Positions 53,014 through 62,001 of a DNA stretch of 64,000 nucleotides are shown in pieces (positions within the stretch are counted from its first letter, which is position 1; each line of letters opens with the position of its first letter). The notes beneath the pieces were generated by a model that was not told where the DNA came from, did not search any database, and was given only the letters and a program-made list of their open reading frames with translations. The position numbers were made by a program, and so were the translations under genes. Source of the stretch: Candidatus Chloroploca sp. Khr17 (lineage in GTDB: Bacteria; Chloroflexota; Chloroflexia; Chloroflexales; Chloroflexaceae); assembly GCF_004138165.1 (NCBI RefSeq), contig NZ_RYFF01000034.1, positions 1-64,000 on the forward strand, written 5' to 3'.

Positions 53014-53512
53014 TGGTATTATTGCTATAGAGCAATCCTAGACGATGTGTGTCTCAGTGGTGCCGACGTATGGTTTTCAAGAATTACATCAGGTAGGTAG
53101 TGCCGATGTAATACTGAATATTCATTAGCCAGCTAAAGCACGCCTGTAGACAACCCAGATAGGACTGCTAGAGCAATCCGAGTGCTCACCAGAGGGCGGG
53201 GAGAAGAGGCAGTTCTCGTGTGGGAGGCGCAAACATGGATTCTCTCCTCAGCCTAGCACCAGGAGGCCGCTGCGGGAAGCGGGTAAAACAGCGTTGTCGT
53301 GTCAGGTCAATCCTGTCAGAGTCAGGGTTTGAGGTCGCAACACCCTTTGCGCCAAATCATCAAAAAGCTTCGTTGACAGACTAATAGTAGTGTGTCACGT
53401 ACGTGGCACCCTCGCCCTAGGTAAAAAACCTCGCCTTATAGACCACGGCAAGCGACAATGGTATAATGAACATATAGGTTTAGGAAGTTGACCCGTTTTC
53501 AGGAGGTTTACG
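53014..53512. other. Non-coding spacer between divergent genes
   Basis: No gene is convincing. TATAAT at 53462-53467 is a -10 candidate for the CheB-CheR kinase, with AGGAGG before its start. GTTGACAGACTA (53372-53383) also occurs at 13565-13576, upstream of the glutamine synthetase gene. TGTCACGTACGTGGCA is a short palindrome at about 53393-53408. Confidence 0.45.
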
Positions 53513-56500
53513 ATGCCTAATGATCCCGGTTCAGCACCTGGCCTGGATACCCCTCGCTCACCGCTCCCAGAAGAGAGTAGAGTGCCCAAGGCAAGCCCCA
53601 GAGTTGTCGGCATCGGCGCTTCAGCTGGGGGTCTGCAGGCTTTCACCGAGTTTCTCCAGCACATGCCCCCCGACAGTGGGCTGGCCTTTGTGCTGATTCA
53701 GCATCTCGACCCTCAACAGCCCAGCTATCTCCCAGAACTGCTCAGTGCGCAAACGCAGATGCCCGTAGACCAGATCAGTGACCTGACCCTGGTTGAGGCC
53801 AACCACGTCTATCTGATTCCGCCAAATACCGCGCTCACCATCAAACAGGGTCAACTCCACCTGGAGCTGCCCGCCGCCGAACGCGGGCAACGCTTGCCAA
53901 TTGACCATTTCTTTCACTCGCTGGCCGTCGACCAGGGGGCGCAGGCTGTGGGCATCGTGCTTTCGGGCACCGGCGCCGACGGCACCGAGGGTCTGACGGC
54001 GATTCGCGAGCACGGCGGGCTCACGCTTGCCCAGACGCCGACCTCGGCAGCCTATTCAGCGATGCCACAGGCGGCGATCGAGCGCGGCGTGGTTGATCAC
54101 ATCCTCGAGCTTGCCGCGATGCCTGCGCTGCTGCTTGCAAGCAACCCTTCCACAGCCTCGCCGCCACCCGTCGCGCCACCCGTCGATACGTTCCGTCTGA
54201 TCGTGGCGCTCCTTCACCAAGCCTCTGGTCACGATTTCAGCCACTACAAACGTACTACCCTCCAGCGCCGCATCGATCGCCGTATGCAGTTGCTCCATCT
54301 GCCCAGCCTCGAAGCATACTTTGTACGCCTTCAGCAGGATCGCGATGAGGGCGCTCTGCTTTTCCAGGATCTGCTCATTGGCGTAACCGAATTCTTCCGC
54401 GACCCAGCCGCCTGTGAGGCGCTGGCACCAAACGTGATTGCTGGCCTGTTGCGCAGCAGAGATGCCAGCGCGCCGCTGCGTGTCTGGGTACCCGGCTGCG
54501 CTTCTGGCGAGGAAGCCTACTCGATCGCCATCATCCTGCGCGAGCAACTGGCGCAACTCGATACGCCGCCACCCATTCAGATCTTCGCCACCGATATTGA
54601 TGAGGCCGCCCTCGCCGTCGCACGGACGGGCTGGTACGATGCGCGGATTGTCGCCCACGTCAGCCCCGAGCGCCTGAGCCGGTACTTTGTGCCAGAGGGC
54701 GCGGGCTACAAGGTGAACAAAGCCCTTCGCGAATTGTGCCTCTTCTCGGTGCATAATTTGATTAGCGACCCGCCGTTCGGGCGGATGGATCTGATCACCT
54801 GTCGCAATCTGTTGATCTACTTTGACACCGACCTCCAGCGCCAGTTGATCCCGGTTTTTCACTATGCCCTGTCGCCGGGTGGCTATCTCTTCCTGGGTTC
54901 AGCCGAGAGTGCCGTCGGCGCGATCGATCCGTCCGAACTCTTTCGGGTCATTGATAGCCGGCACCGCATCTACCAGCGCAAAGAACGGAGCGTGCATCCG
55001 CAGATTGCGCTGCCCTGGGCCAGCGCCCGCCGCCCCCCTATGCGCATCTCTGGCACGACGGTGCATCAGCAAACCATGGCTCCGAGCAATCTTGGTGCCA
55101 CAATTGAGCGCATCCTGATGCAGGATTATACGCCGACGGCACTCGCAGTTGATCCGCAGGGGATCGTCGCGTACCTCAGTGGACAGGCCTATCCGTACCT
55201 CAGTGTCCCCCCGGGCGAACCCACCGCAAACCTGTTCGAGATGGCCCATCCCGACCTCCGCCTCCCCCTGCGTACAACAATCCGTGCGGTCAGCCAAACC
55301 CTCACACCGGTGGTACGCGAAGATCTGACGCTGAGAACTGCCGAAGGGCAACGGCAACTGACCCTCACGGTGCAACCCTTTCCCGAGACGAGATCGGAAG
55401 GGGGCTTGCTCTTGGTCGTGCTGCAGGCGAGTCGGGTTGCCCTGCCACAACTCTCCCCCGTCGACCAGACATCTTCACCCATGACGCCTGCTGATGCGCT
55501 CACCCAGGAGTTGCAACGCACCCGCGAAACCCTAGAGTCAACGATCAACGAGCTCCAGGAGACCAACGTCGACTTGACCGCAGCGAACGAGGAACTGCGC
55601 TCACTCAACGAGGAGCTTCAGGCAACCAATGAGGAACAGCAGACCGCGAAGGAGGAAATCCAGTCGATCAACGAGGAGTTGCAAACGGTCAACGCCGAGC
55701 TGAGCAGCAAGATCATCGAGCTCGATCGGGCCAATGCCGACCTTGCCAACCTCTTTGCGAGTGCCCAGATCCCGGCTATTTTCCTGTCCCAAGATAGTCG
55801 GATCACGCGCTTCACACCCCAGGCAACCGAACTCTTCGCGTTGATCGAGAGCGACATCGGGCGTCCGCTTAGCGACCTGCGCACATATTTCCACCACGAC
55901 AATCTCCCCCTCCTGATCACCCGGGTTCTCCAGACCGTCACGGCCATTGAAGAGGTGATCCACCAACCCGAGCGGGATCGCTGGTGGAGTATGCACATCC
56001 GTCCGTATCATACCCTTGCGGGTACCGTGGACGGGGTCGTGCTTACCTTTGCCGACATCAGCACGCTCAAACAGGCTGAGGCGGTGCTCCAGAACGCTCG
56101 GAATGATCTGGAGAAGCGTGTGACTGCCCGCACCGATGAGCTCGCGCTTACCAATGTAGCGCTCCAGGCCCAGGTAGCTGCGCGAACACGCGGTGAGCGA
56201 ACCCGCCAGCGGCTGCTCCAACAACTGCTGATGGCGCAAGAAGAAGAGCGGAGCCACATCGCACGCGAGCTCCACGACCAGATGGGGCAGGATCTCACCG
56301 CTTTGATCCTGGGCCTCAAGGCCCTCCAGGATCGCCTATCAACCGATAACCCCTCGGCAGAGCGCGTTACGCAACTTCAAACAATGGCGATGCAGATCAG
56401 CCAGGAGATCCGCAATCTGGCGGTGCAGTTGCGTCCCTCGGTGTTAGACGACTTAGGGATAATTCTGGCGCTGCGCAACTACGTCGAGCAATGGTCGGCC

Positions 56501-56908
56501 CGTACGCATGTCGCTGTGGATTTGCACACCAGTGGGCTCGACGAAAGTCGCCTGCCTCTGGCGGTCGAGACAACAATCTACCGCTTGGTTCAGGAGGGCC
56601 TGACGAACGTGCTCAAGCACGCCAAGGCCTCCGAGGTAAGCATCATCATCGAGCGGGACGCCGACCGGGTGCGTGTGATTATTGAAGACGACGGGCTTGG
56701 TTTTAATATACCAGCAAACTGGGATACCCTCGTCGGAACACAGCAGTTGGGGCTGATCGGGATGCGAGAGCGGGTGAAGCTACTGGGTGGCAATATGACG
56801 ATCGAGTCGGAACCCGGCAGCGGCACCAGAATTTTTGCCCTCATCCCATTGCCCGCCGCCATAGAAGGAGACAGCGATGATGCCGATCTTGATCTTCCTG
56901 GTCAATGA
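53513..56908 (+). CDS. CheB-CheR-PAS-histidine kinase fusion
   Basis: The 1131-residue protein joins four activities. CheB methylesterase (30-205) has the triad Ser37 (GIGASAGG), His65 (QHLDP) and Asp157 (GADGTEG). CheR methyltransferase (215-475) has FFRDPAACEAL, VPGCASGEEAYSIA and the typical DLITCRNLLIYF. A long coiled coil (about 655-735, LNEELQATNEEQQTAKEEI) leads to a PAS domain. A NarL-partner kinase ends it, with HisKA_3 His921 (ARELHDQMGQD) and HATPase DDGLGFNI and GLIGMRERV. There is no receiver before CheB. It probably senses a signal linked to glutamate methylation and phosphorylates the adjacent regulator. AGGAGG precedes the ATG. Confidence 0.93.
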   Translation: MPNDPGSAPGLDTPRSPLPEESRVPKASPRVVGIGASAGGLQAFTEFLQHMPPDSGLAFVLIQHLDPQQPSYLPELLSAQTQMPVDQISDLTLVEANHVYLIPPNTALTIKQGQLHLELPAAERGQRLPIDHFFHSLAVDQGAQAVGIVLSGTGADGTEGLTAIREHGGLTLAQTPTSAAYSAMPQAAIERGVVDHILELAAMPALLLASNPSTASPPPVAPPVDTFRLIVALLHQASGHDFSHYKRTTLQRRIDRRMQLLHLPSLEAYFVRLQQDRDEGALLFQDLLIGVTEFFRDPAACEALAPNVIAGLLRSRDASAPLRVWVPGCASGEEAYSIAIILREQLAQLDTPPPIQIFATDIDEAALAVARTGWYDARIVAHVSPERLSRYFVPEGAGYKVNKALRELCLFSVHNLISDPPFGRMDLITCRNLLIYFDTDLQRQLIPVFHYALSPGGYLFLGSAESAVGAIDPSELFRVIDSRHRIYQRKERSVHPQIALPWASARRPPMRISGTTVHQQTMAPSNLGATIERILMQDYTPTALAVDPQGIVAYLSGQAYPYLSVPPGEPTANLFEMAHPDLRLPLRTTIRAVSQTLTPVVREDLTLRTAEGQRQLTLTVQPFPETRSEGGLLLVVLQASRVALPQLSPVDQTSSPMTPADALTQELQRTRETLESTINELQETNVDLTAANEELRSLNEELQATNEEQQTAKEEIQSINEELQTVNAELSSKIIELDRANADLANLFASAQIPAIFLSQDSRITRFTPQATELFALIESDIGRPLSDLRTYFHHDNLPLLITRVLQTVTAIEEVIHQPERDRWWSMHIRPYHTLAGTVDGVVLTFADISTLKQAEAVLQNARNDLEKRVTARTDELALTNVALQAQVAARTRGERTRQRLLQQLLMAQEEERSHIARELHDQMGQDLTALILGLKALQDRLSTDNPSAERVTQLQTMAMQISQEIRNLAVQLRPSVLDDLGIILALRNYVEQWSARTHVAVDLHTSGLDESRLPLAVETTIYRLVQEGLTNVLKHAKASEVSIIIERDADRVRVIIEDDGLGFNIPANWDTLVGTQQLGLIGMRERVKLLGGNMTIESEPGSGTRIFALIPLPAAIEGDSDDADLDLPGQ

Positions 56909-56967
56909 TCATATGGAAGGAGACAGCAATGACGCCAATCTTGGTATTCCTGGTCGATGATCATATG
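56864..56967 (+). repeat. 52-bp tandem duplication at the kinase-regulator junction
   Basis: 56864-56915 and 56916-56967 are two copies of GAAGGAGACAGC(G/A)ATGA.GCC followed by ATCTTG.T.TTCCTGGTC and ATGATCATATGG, with only a handful of differences. Each copy has the regulator's ribosome-binding site and first codons. Copy 1 is read in another frame as the kinase C-terminus and stop. Confidence 0.88.
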
Positions 56968-57582
56968 GTATTACGTGAAGGGCTCAAGACGCTAATCGCC
57001 GCCCAGGCCGATATGACGGTGATCGGCGAGGCGAGCGATGGAGAGGATGCCTGGGAGCAGATCGCTGAGACCCGCCCAAATGTGGTAATCATGGACATCT
57101 CGATGCCGGGGGGAAACGGCATCAAGGCCACCGAGCGGATCAAGCAGACCTACCCAGAGGTCAAAGTGCTGGTCCTGAGCATTCACGACGATACGAGCTA
57201 CCTGCGCCAGATGCTTACTGTTGGGGCCTCGGGCTATATCCTCAAACACACCGCAGCAGACGCCCTCATCCGGGCCATCCGCATCGTCGCGGCGGGAGGC
57301 GTCTACCTCGAACCATCGCTCGCCGAGCATGTGGTGAGCCGGTATGTGCAACGACCCTCAGCCGCCTCTGATCTGCTGGGTGCCGAACTCAGCGAACGCG
57401 AGCGCGAGGTCGTACAAGGCGTCGTGCAAGGTTACAGCAACAAGGACATTGCCAACCAACTCAGCTTGAGCGTAAAGACGGTTGAAACCTACCGGGCGCG
57501 CGCCCTCGAGAAACTCGGGCTGACCAGCCGGTCAGCCCTGGTGCGCTATGCCCTCGAACGCGGCTGGCTCGAGACAAACTAA
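56929..57582 (+). CDS. NarL/FixJ-family response regulator
   Basis: The 217-residue regulator has a receiver (1-120) with the acidic pair LVDDH and phospho-acceptor Asp56 (VVIMDISMPGGNG), plus Lys in GYILKHT. A LuxR-type helix-turn-helix follows (about 150-212, LSEREREVVQGVVQGYSNKDIANQLSLSVKTVETYRARALEKLG). Phosphorylation would promote dimerisation and DNA binding. Start 56929 is set by AAGGAGACAGC and by the conserved MTPILVFLVDDH opening; 56905 lies inside the duplicated copy. It directly follows the CheB-CheR kinase, whose HisKA_3 type fits this regulator class. Confidence 0.95.
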   Translation: MTPILVFLVDDHMVLREGLKTLIAAQADMTVIGEASDGEDAWEQIAETRPNVVIMDISMPGGNGIKATERIKQTYPEVKVLVLSIHDDTSYLRQMLTVGASGYILKHTAADALIRAIRIVAAGGVYLEPSLAEHVVSRYVQRPSAASDLLGAELSEREREVVQGVVQGYSNKDIANQLSLSVKTVETYRARALEKLGLTSRSALVRYALERGWLETN

Positions 57583-57636
57583 TGGATGTTGTCATCGTGG
57601 CCGGACGCAAGGAACGTGAAGCGTGCCCCCTTGCTT

Positions 57637-58062
57637 CTAGGCACTCACCTCGGCTTGCCCAACGAGGTGCGTTATTTGAATGCGCACCAGTAGTTCACCG
57701 GGTACGCCATTGCGTGCGCCGTAAGCGGCGGCCTGTTCCGGCCCCATATAGCGCCCGGCAATGCGCGTTGCCCAGGTCTTCAGGGCGACCGGATCTTCAC
57801 TGAGCGTGGCAAGGCCCTCGATGATGACGAAGCTAAACGGTGGGGCATCGTCGTCCACACAGAGGCTCACCCGTGGGTCGCGCCGCAGATTAGCGGCTTT
57901 GACGCTGGTATGCCAGGTGGTGAAAACTACGTCGTCGCCTTCCAGGTCGAACCAGATTGGGGCGACGTGTGGCCGCCCATCGGCACGTACCGTCGCTAGC
58001 TTTGCCGTGCGCGCCCGCGTGAGCACAAAGTCACGCGCCTCGGTGGAAGTCATAGGACGCAT
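57637..58062 (-). CDS. PPOX-class (pyridoxamine oxidase fold) F420/FMN-type oxidoreductase
   Basis: The 141-residue split-barrel flavoprotein is recognised by LTRARTAKLATVRADGRPHVAPIWFDLEGDDVVFTTWHTSVKAANLRRDPRVSLCVDD and the closing strand ELLVRIQITHL. Proteins of this size and pattern bind F420 or FMN and reduce small acceptors; Mycobacterium-type relatives use F420. ATG 58062 follows AAAGGAGATCCA; an in-frame start at 58104 has no such site. It is followed (upstream on this strand) by the 2H protein with a 13-base gap, so the two form an operon. Substrate unknown. Confidence 0.85.
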   Translation of the reverse strand: MRPMTSTEARDFVLTRARTAKLATVRADGRPHVAPIWFDLEGDDVVFTTWHTSVKAANLRRDPRVSLCVDDDAPPFSFVIIEGLATLSEDPVALKTWATRIAGRYMGPEQAAAYGARNGVPGELLVRIQITHLVGQAEVSA

Positions 58063-58075
58063 TGGATCTCCTTTT

Positions 58076-58756
58076 TCAGTACCCTGCTGTCTCAAGCGGG
58101 ACAAAGTTGCTCATATCATCAAAGCGGCAGAGTTGCGGCGGTGGCAAAACAAGCGCTGCCCCGGCTGCTTGTAACGCAGGTCCCCAATTATGACACACCT
58201 TCGCGAGTACCTGCGCTTCCGCTGGCGTTACCTCGATCAGGCGATAGGCCAGAGAGAGGTGAAAGCCATACGTGTCGTGATCGGGAAATCGAATGCCGGT
58301 CGCTGCCGCAACCGACGCACGATAGGTATGCAAGGCCGTGCGGGTCGCTTCGTCGGCAGGTTCGAGCGTCAGCATCAGGTTGTTGCCGTAGAAGATGCCG
58401 ACGACGCGCATAACAAGCTCAGCTGGTGGCACAAGCGGCTGCACGCGTGCATAGACAAAGGCATCAGCCTCGGCCATCGTACTCTCACGCGGCAAAGCGT
58501 GGGCCCAGTGCGCGGGATCGCGAGCCTGATCACACAACAGATCCATCACCGTCATGTGAAAGCTCGCTGGTGGCAAAAAAGCAAACTTTGCCCCAACGCT
58601 CGTCTTGCCAAGCGCCGCCTGAAAGGCGCTGGCTACCTGAAACAGCGGCTGGGTCGGGCTAAGCATGCAGATGATCGTATTGCCGGGAAAGGAGTGCGGG
58701 GTGCCATCCGCATAAAATTTACGGCCCACTTCGCGTGTATAGCGCGGCATGGTCAT
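58076..58756 (-). CDS. 2H phosphoesterase-like protein (DUF1868)
   Basis: The 226-residue protein has the two H-x-T/S motifs of the 2H phosphoesterase fold, SFHMTVMDL and YGFHLSLAY, each on a paired strand. DUF1868 features include the N-terminal GRKFYADGTPHSFPGNTIICML. The usual reaction of the fold is hydrolysis of cyclic phosphodiesters such as 2',3'-cyclic nucleotides or ADP-ribose cyclic phosphate. ATG 58756 has GAGGAG six bases before; an upstream TTG at 58762 is less likely. Cytoplasmic. First gene of a pair with the PPOX flavoprotein. No substrate clue is in the context. Confidence 0.82.
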   Translation of the reverse strand: MTMPRYTREVGRKFYADGTPHSFPGNTIICMLSPTQPLFQVASAFQAALGKTSVGAKFAFLPPASFHMTVMDLLCDQARDPAHWAHALPRESTMAEADAFVYARVQPLVPPAELVMRVVGIFYGNNLMLTLEPADEATRTALHTYRASVAAATGIRFPDHDTYGFHLSLAYRLIEVTPAEAQVLAKVCHNWGPALQAAGAALVLPPPQLCRFDDMSNFVPLETAGY

Positions 58757-58783
58757 GTTCAACTCCTCGGTGTTGCTCTAGGC

Positions 58784-58908
58784 ACAATACCTTGCAAAGA
58801 AGGCGGTTGTTTTGACGCAAAGGCGCAAAGGCGCAAAGGTTTTTGCGTAGGTGAGCGTAACCCTTCGCGTCTTCGCGCCTTCGCGTGAGCTTATTTGCAA
58901 AGTATTGT
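58784..58908 (+). mobile_element. Small inverted-repeat element (MITE-like), intact copy
   Basis: Left end ACAATACCTTGCAAA (58784-58798) and right end TTTGCAAAGTATTGT (58894-58908) are inverted with one mismatch. CTCTAGGC flanks both sides (58776-58783 and 58909-58916), as a target duplication would. The 125-base body carries TTTTGACGCAAAGGCGCAAAG tandem units on the left and TTCGCGCCTTCGCGTGAGC on the right. It has no coding capacity, so it would need a transposase in trans. Confidence 0.7.
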
Positions 58909-59040
58909 CTCTAGGCATGTCTTTTGTTTGTACCTTCAGTATACGATCAAAGCTGATCTTTTTGCTATCGCCGGTGGTATGATTGAGACGGAGGATTGCC
59001 AGGTCTGGCATCGGGCGGTTGTGCCGTCAGAAAGGGTACC

Positions 59041-60549
59041 ATGAGCGATAATTTGTGGTTCTTTCTTGCCAATGAGTCGTTCCGTCAACGGGGTGAGGGT
59101 TTTCAACGGGAGTGGTCGTTTCATATGTTGGCCGCAAAACGTGGTTTGGGGATGCCACTTGCGCGGTCGCTGCCTTTTGCAGAGCAAATTCGGATTGGTA
59201 ATCAGACCTATGGGCATCAGCCTTTTGCGCGGGATCTGCTCTTTAATCCCTCAACGTTCTGGTTGAATGTTCGTAGTCTCAATGATGAGTTGCAGGACAA
59301 GCCACCTTCCGCAACTTCGCTGGCTTTCCACCTGATCCGCCATGCTTATCCACGCTCGATTGGGGCAAGCAATCCGCCCGAAGGCATTGCCACCCACACG
59401 GCTTTTGAACGCGATTGGACGTTTCATCAAGAGGCCATCCGGCTCAAGCTGGGGATGGCGCTCAGTGGCAATTATGGAATTTCGCCAGGACCCAATCTCC
59501 TCGTGCAGTTGCAGGTTTTTGCCGGCGATACGCTCTACAGCACCGAGCCGCCTTTCCGCGATGCCCTGCGCTTGAGCGATCTCGCGCCCGATGATCCGCT
59601 CTACCATCCGCTCTGGTTCGAGACCTACAAAGTGGCCCAGGCGCTTTTTGGCAATGAGACCTTTGGCTTCAATCCCCATTTCCACAATGCCGCACGTGAA
59701 GCCAGGCTCGGTGCCCCACTCAGTGGCTGGTATCGCACGAGCCACGAGGGTGTCCCCTACGATGTGCAGGTCTTTGCCTTCGATACACTCTATTCGCCGC
59801 TTGCCGGACCAATTCTGCGCTGGAGTCAGCTTGATCTGCCGCAAGAGGTACGCGATTTTCCCGAGCCGTCGGGCGATGAGACGATTCCTGTGACGGGTGA
59901 CGGCAAAATTGCGGGCACCCAGTTTGTCTCGCAGTGGCTTGAGGCTCAGCCAGCAACACCCGATCCGATCCGTAAACTGATCCGTCTGGCCCTCCGCGTG
60001 CTCTATGAGATGAGCGATAGCCGTGTGCTGGCGATCTTGACCGCCAAGCAGCGCGCCCAGATGCGCGGTTCAACGGATATTGTCTGTGCCGATCTGGTTT
60101 CGATGTGTCTCAAAGAGGCCGGCGTCAATACGCTCTGGAATGTCACGCAGCCTCCGGGCACCAACTTTCGCTGGGATCGTGCCGCCAACTACTTCCGCCC
60201 CGAACCAGACCATCCCCTGCTGCGCTACGTCGCCGACCATGAAGCGTGGCTCCCTGGAGATATTCTGGTCTACAAGGATTTTTTTCAGGCGGTTGCGGGT
60301 TGGCTGCCTGGCGAATACCATCATGTTGTCATCTATGTTGGCCCGTTTAGTGGGAAAGACCGGGGAGGACGCGTCTACCCGGTGTCGCGTACCTACAGTG
60401 TGGTCAGTTCAAGCATCTACAGCCCGTACACCAGCGGAGCGACCCGCGACAACGCAGCGCGGGCAAGCTATTTTGGCTACGGTTCGGTCGTCCGGGTGCG
60501 TCACCGCGACATCGAGCAACTCTATCGTGACGCGGGGATCGTTGGGTGA
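59041..60549 (+). CDS. Repeat-bearing protein with a C-terminal NlpC/P60-like cysteine peptidase domain
   Basis: The 502-residue protein has three N-terminal repeats of roughly 70-90 residues (about 1-90, 95-190 and 190-270). Each has a short F..(E/A)....A....LG.PL....  core (REWSFHMLAAKRGLGMPLA, RDWTFHQEAIRLKLGMALSG, FHNAAREARLGAPLSG) followed by a Y..Q.FA.DTLY strand. Residues 290-500 look like a papain-like domain. A candidate nucleophile Cys349 lies in TDIVCADLVSMCLKEAG and His427/428 in YHHVVIYVG. No signal peptide is visible despite a likely cell-wall substrate. I do not recognise the repeats as a named family. Single gene. Confidence 0.68.
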   Translation: MSDNLWFFLANESFRQRGEGFQREWSFHMLAAKRGLGMPLARSLPFAEQIRIGNQTYGHQPFARDLLFNPSTFWLNVRSLNDELQDKPPSATSLAFHLIRHAYPRSIGASNPPEGIATHTAFERDWTFHQEAIRLKLGMALSGNYGISPGPNLLVQLQVFAGDTLYSTEPPFRDALRLSDLAPDDPLYHPLWFETYKVAQALFGNETFGFNPHFHNAAREARLGAPLSGWYRTSHEGVPYDVQVFAFDTLYSPLAGPILRWSQLDLPQEVRDFPEPSGDETIPVTGDGKIAGTQFVSQWLEAQPATPDPIRKLIRLALRVLYEMSDSRVLAILTAKQRAQMRGSTDIVCADLVSMCLKEAGVNTLWNVTQPPGTNFRWDRAANYFRPEPDHPLLRYVADHEAWLPGDILVYKDFFQAVAGWLPGEYHHVVIYVGPFSGKDRGGRVYPVSRTYSVVSSSIYSPYTSGATRDNAARASYFGYGSVVRVRHRDIEQLYRDAGIVG

Positions 60550-60670
60550 TGCTGCTGTTCCCAATGAGATAGAGGGTGCAGCAGTAGCTGCGTAAGGCGA
60601 TAGCATCTCACAGGTCTGCTCATTCGCATTGGGACGCCATGATCAAGACCTGTGAGGGCTCTTCTCGTCC

Positions 60671-60790
60671 TTCTTTGCCAAGAAGCTCACGCGAAGGCGC
60701 GAAGGCGCGAAGGGTTCGCTCAACTACACAAAAACCTTTGCGCCTTTGCGCCTTTGCGTCAAAACAAGCGCCTTCTCTGCAAGCTATTGG
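60671..60790 (-). repeat. Inverted copy of the GCGCAAAG element
   Basis: Read on the minus strand: CCAATAGCTTGCAGAGAAGG, then TTGTTTTGACGCAAAGGCGC, CAAAGGTTTTTGTGTAGTTG and CCTTCGCGTGAGCTTCTTGG. The whole body is retained with diverged ends. CTCACAGGTC / GACCTGTGAG (about 60608-60655) forms a further inverted pair in the spacer. There is no gene in 60550-60951. Confidence 0.7.
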
Positions 60791-60869
60791 TCTTAGGCCG
60801 GTTTTGTTGCTTAGGATCGGAGCGAAGGTCGCAGGGAGGGCTGGCCCTGCCTAACTTGAACGATTGTGC

Positions 60870-60897
60870 TTCACAGCCTGCAAAATTATCGTATAAT
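60870..60897 (+). promoter_or_regulatory. Promoter of the restriction-modification operon
   Basis: TTCACA (60870-60875) and TATAAT (60892-60897) are 16 bases apart, 55 bases before the methyltransferase start. Confidence 0.55.
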
Positions 60898-60951
60898 GGA
60901 ACTGTCTTACATTGCTAAAGCCCTTGAAGAGACGAAATCAGGAGAAAACCG

Positions 60952-62001
60952 ATGGCGCAGGTTGTAAAAAAATATAACGAGGTTTCCGATGAACCACAAC
61001 TATATCTTCCATTCACTGAAAAGCCCACCCTACCTCTAGGTGATGATATTCTCGAATTTCCACCTGAAGACAACACGACTGAAGGGCTTCAGGCACTATT
61101 GAATGCGAACTCTCTCTACCGAAAACGTCCTTGGCCCGCACCTTTTGATAGGACGACGCATAAGATTAAACTTGGAGATGCACGAGATTTATCCTGGATC
61201 GATAATGAGAGTGTTGATCTTATTGTCACCTCCCCACCTTATTGGAATCTTAAGCAATATAAAGCGGATCGCGATGGACAAATGGGAGATATAGAAGATT
61301 ATGAAGCCTTTCTTACCGAGCTAGATCAAGTTTGGCGTGAATGTGCTCGCGTACTTGTGGGTGGTGGGCGTATTTGCTGTGTTGTAGGAGATGTTTGTAT
61401 TCCGCGGCGGAGAGGTGGAAAGCATTATGTTATGCCTCTGCATGCCGATATACAAGTTCGAGCACGCTCATTAGGGCTTGATTGCCTTACACCTATCATT
61501 TGGCATAAAATCGCAAATGGCGCAACAGAAGCTGAGGGTAACGGTGCCGGGTTTTATGGCAAACCATATCAGCCAGGATCGATCGTAAAAAACGACGTTG
61601 AGTACATTCTCTTTATGCGAAAAGGAGGCAAATACCGTTCCGTAAGCTCAATGAAAAAAGCTCTCTCGATGCTTACGAAAGAAGAAATACAGACCTGGCT
61701 TCGCTCTATTTGGACTGATGTTAAGGGTGCCTCTACTCGTGCTGGTCATCCTGCCCCTTATCCTGTAGAAATTGCCGACCGGCTTATTCGCTTGTTTTCT
61801 TTTGCAGGTGATACTGTGCTCGATCCATTTATGGGAACAGGAACAACATCTATTGCTGCTCTCCTTGCTGGCCGAAACTCGATTGGAAATGAAATAGAAC
61901 CTGCGTATCTCGCACAGGCTTACGAGCGCCTAGAAACCATGAGTATGCGCAAGCGAGACGTTGGAGCTATCAGGAGTACCGTGTGGCGTATCGACTCTTA
62001 A
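60952..62001 (+). CDS. Site-specific DNA methyltransferase (amino-methyltransferase, beta class)
   Basis: The 349-residue enzyme methylates an exocyclic amine in DNA using AdoMet. The catalytic motif IV is TSPPYWNL (SPPY 94-97), near the N-terminus. The AdoMet-binding motif I is DPFMGTGTT (from Asp291) near the C-terminus, an order that defines the beta class. SPPY rather than DPPY favours N4-cytosine as product. Motif X-like RLIRLFSFAGDTVLD precedes. The gene is richer in A+T than its neighbours, suggesting recent acquisition. The endonuclease-like gene overlaps its last 19 bases. Target sequence unknown. Confidence 0.9.
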   Translation: MAQVVKKYNEVSDEPQLYLPFTEKPTLPLGDDILEFPPEDNTTEGLQALLNANSLYRKRPWPAPFDRTTHKIKLGDARDLSWIDNESVDLIVTSPPYWNLKQYKADRDGQMGDIEDYEAFLTELDQVWRECARVLVGGGRICCVVGDVCIPRRRGGKHYVMPLHADIQVRARSLGLDCLTPIIWHKIANGATEAEGNGAGFYGKPYQPGSIVKNDVEYILFMRKGGKYRSVSSMKKALSMLTKEEIQTWLRSIWTDVKGASTRAGHPAPYPVEIADRLIRLFSFAGDTVLDPFMGTGTTSIAALLAGRNSIGNEIEPAYLAQAYERLETMSMRKRDVGAIRSTVWRIDS

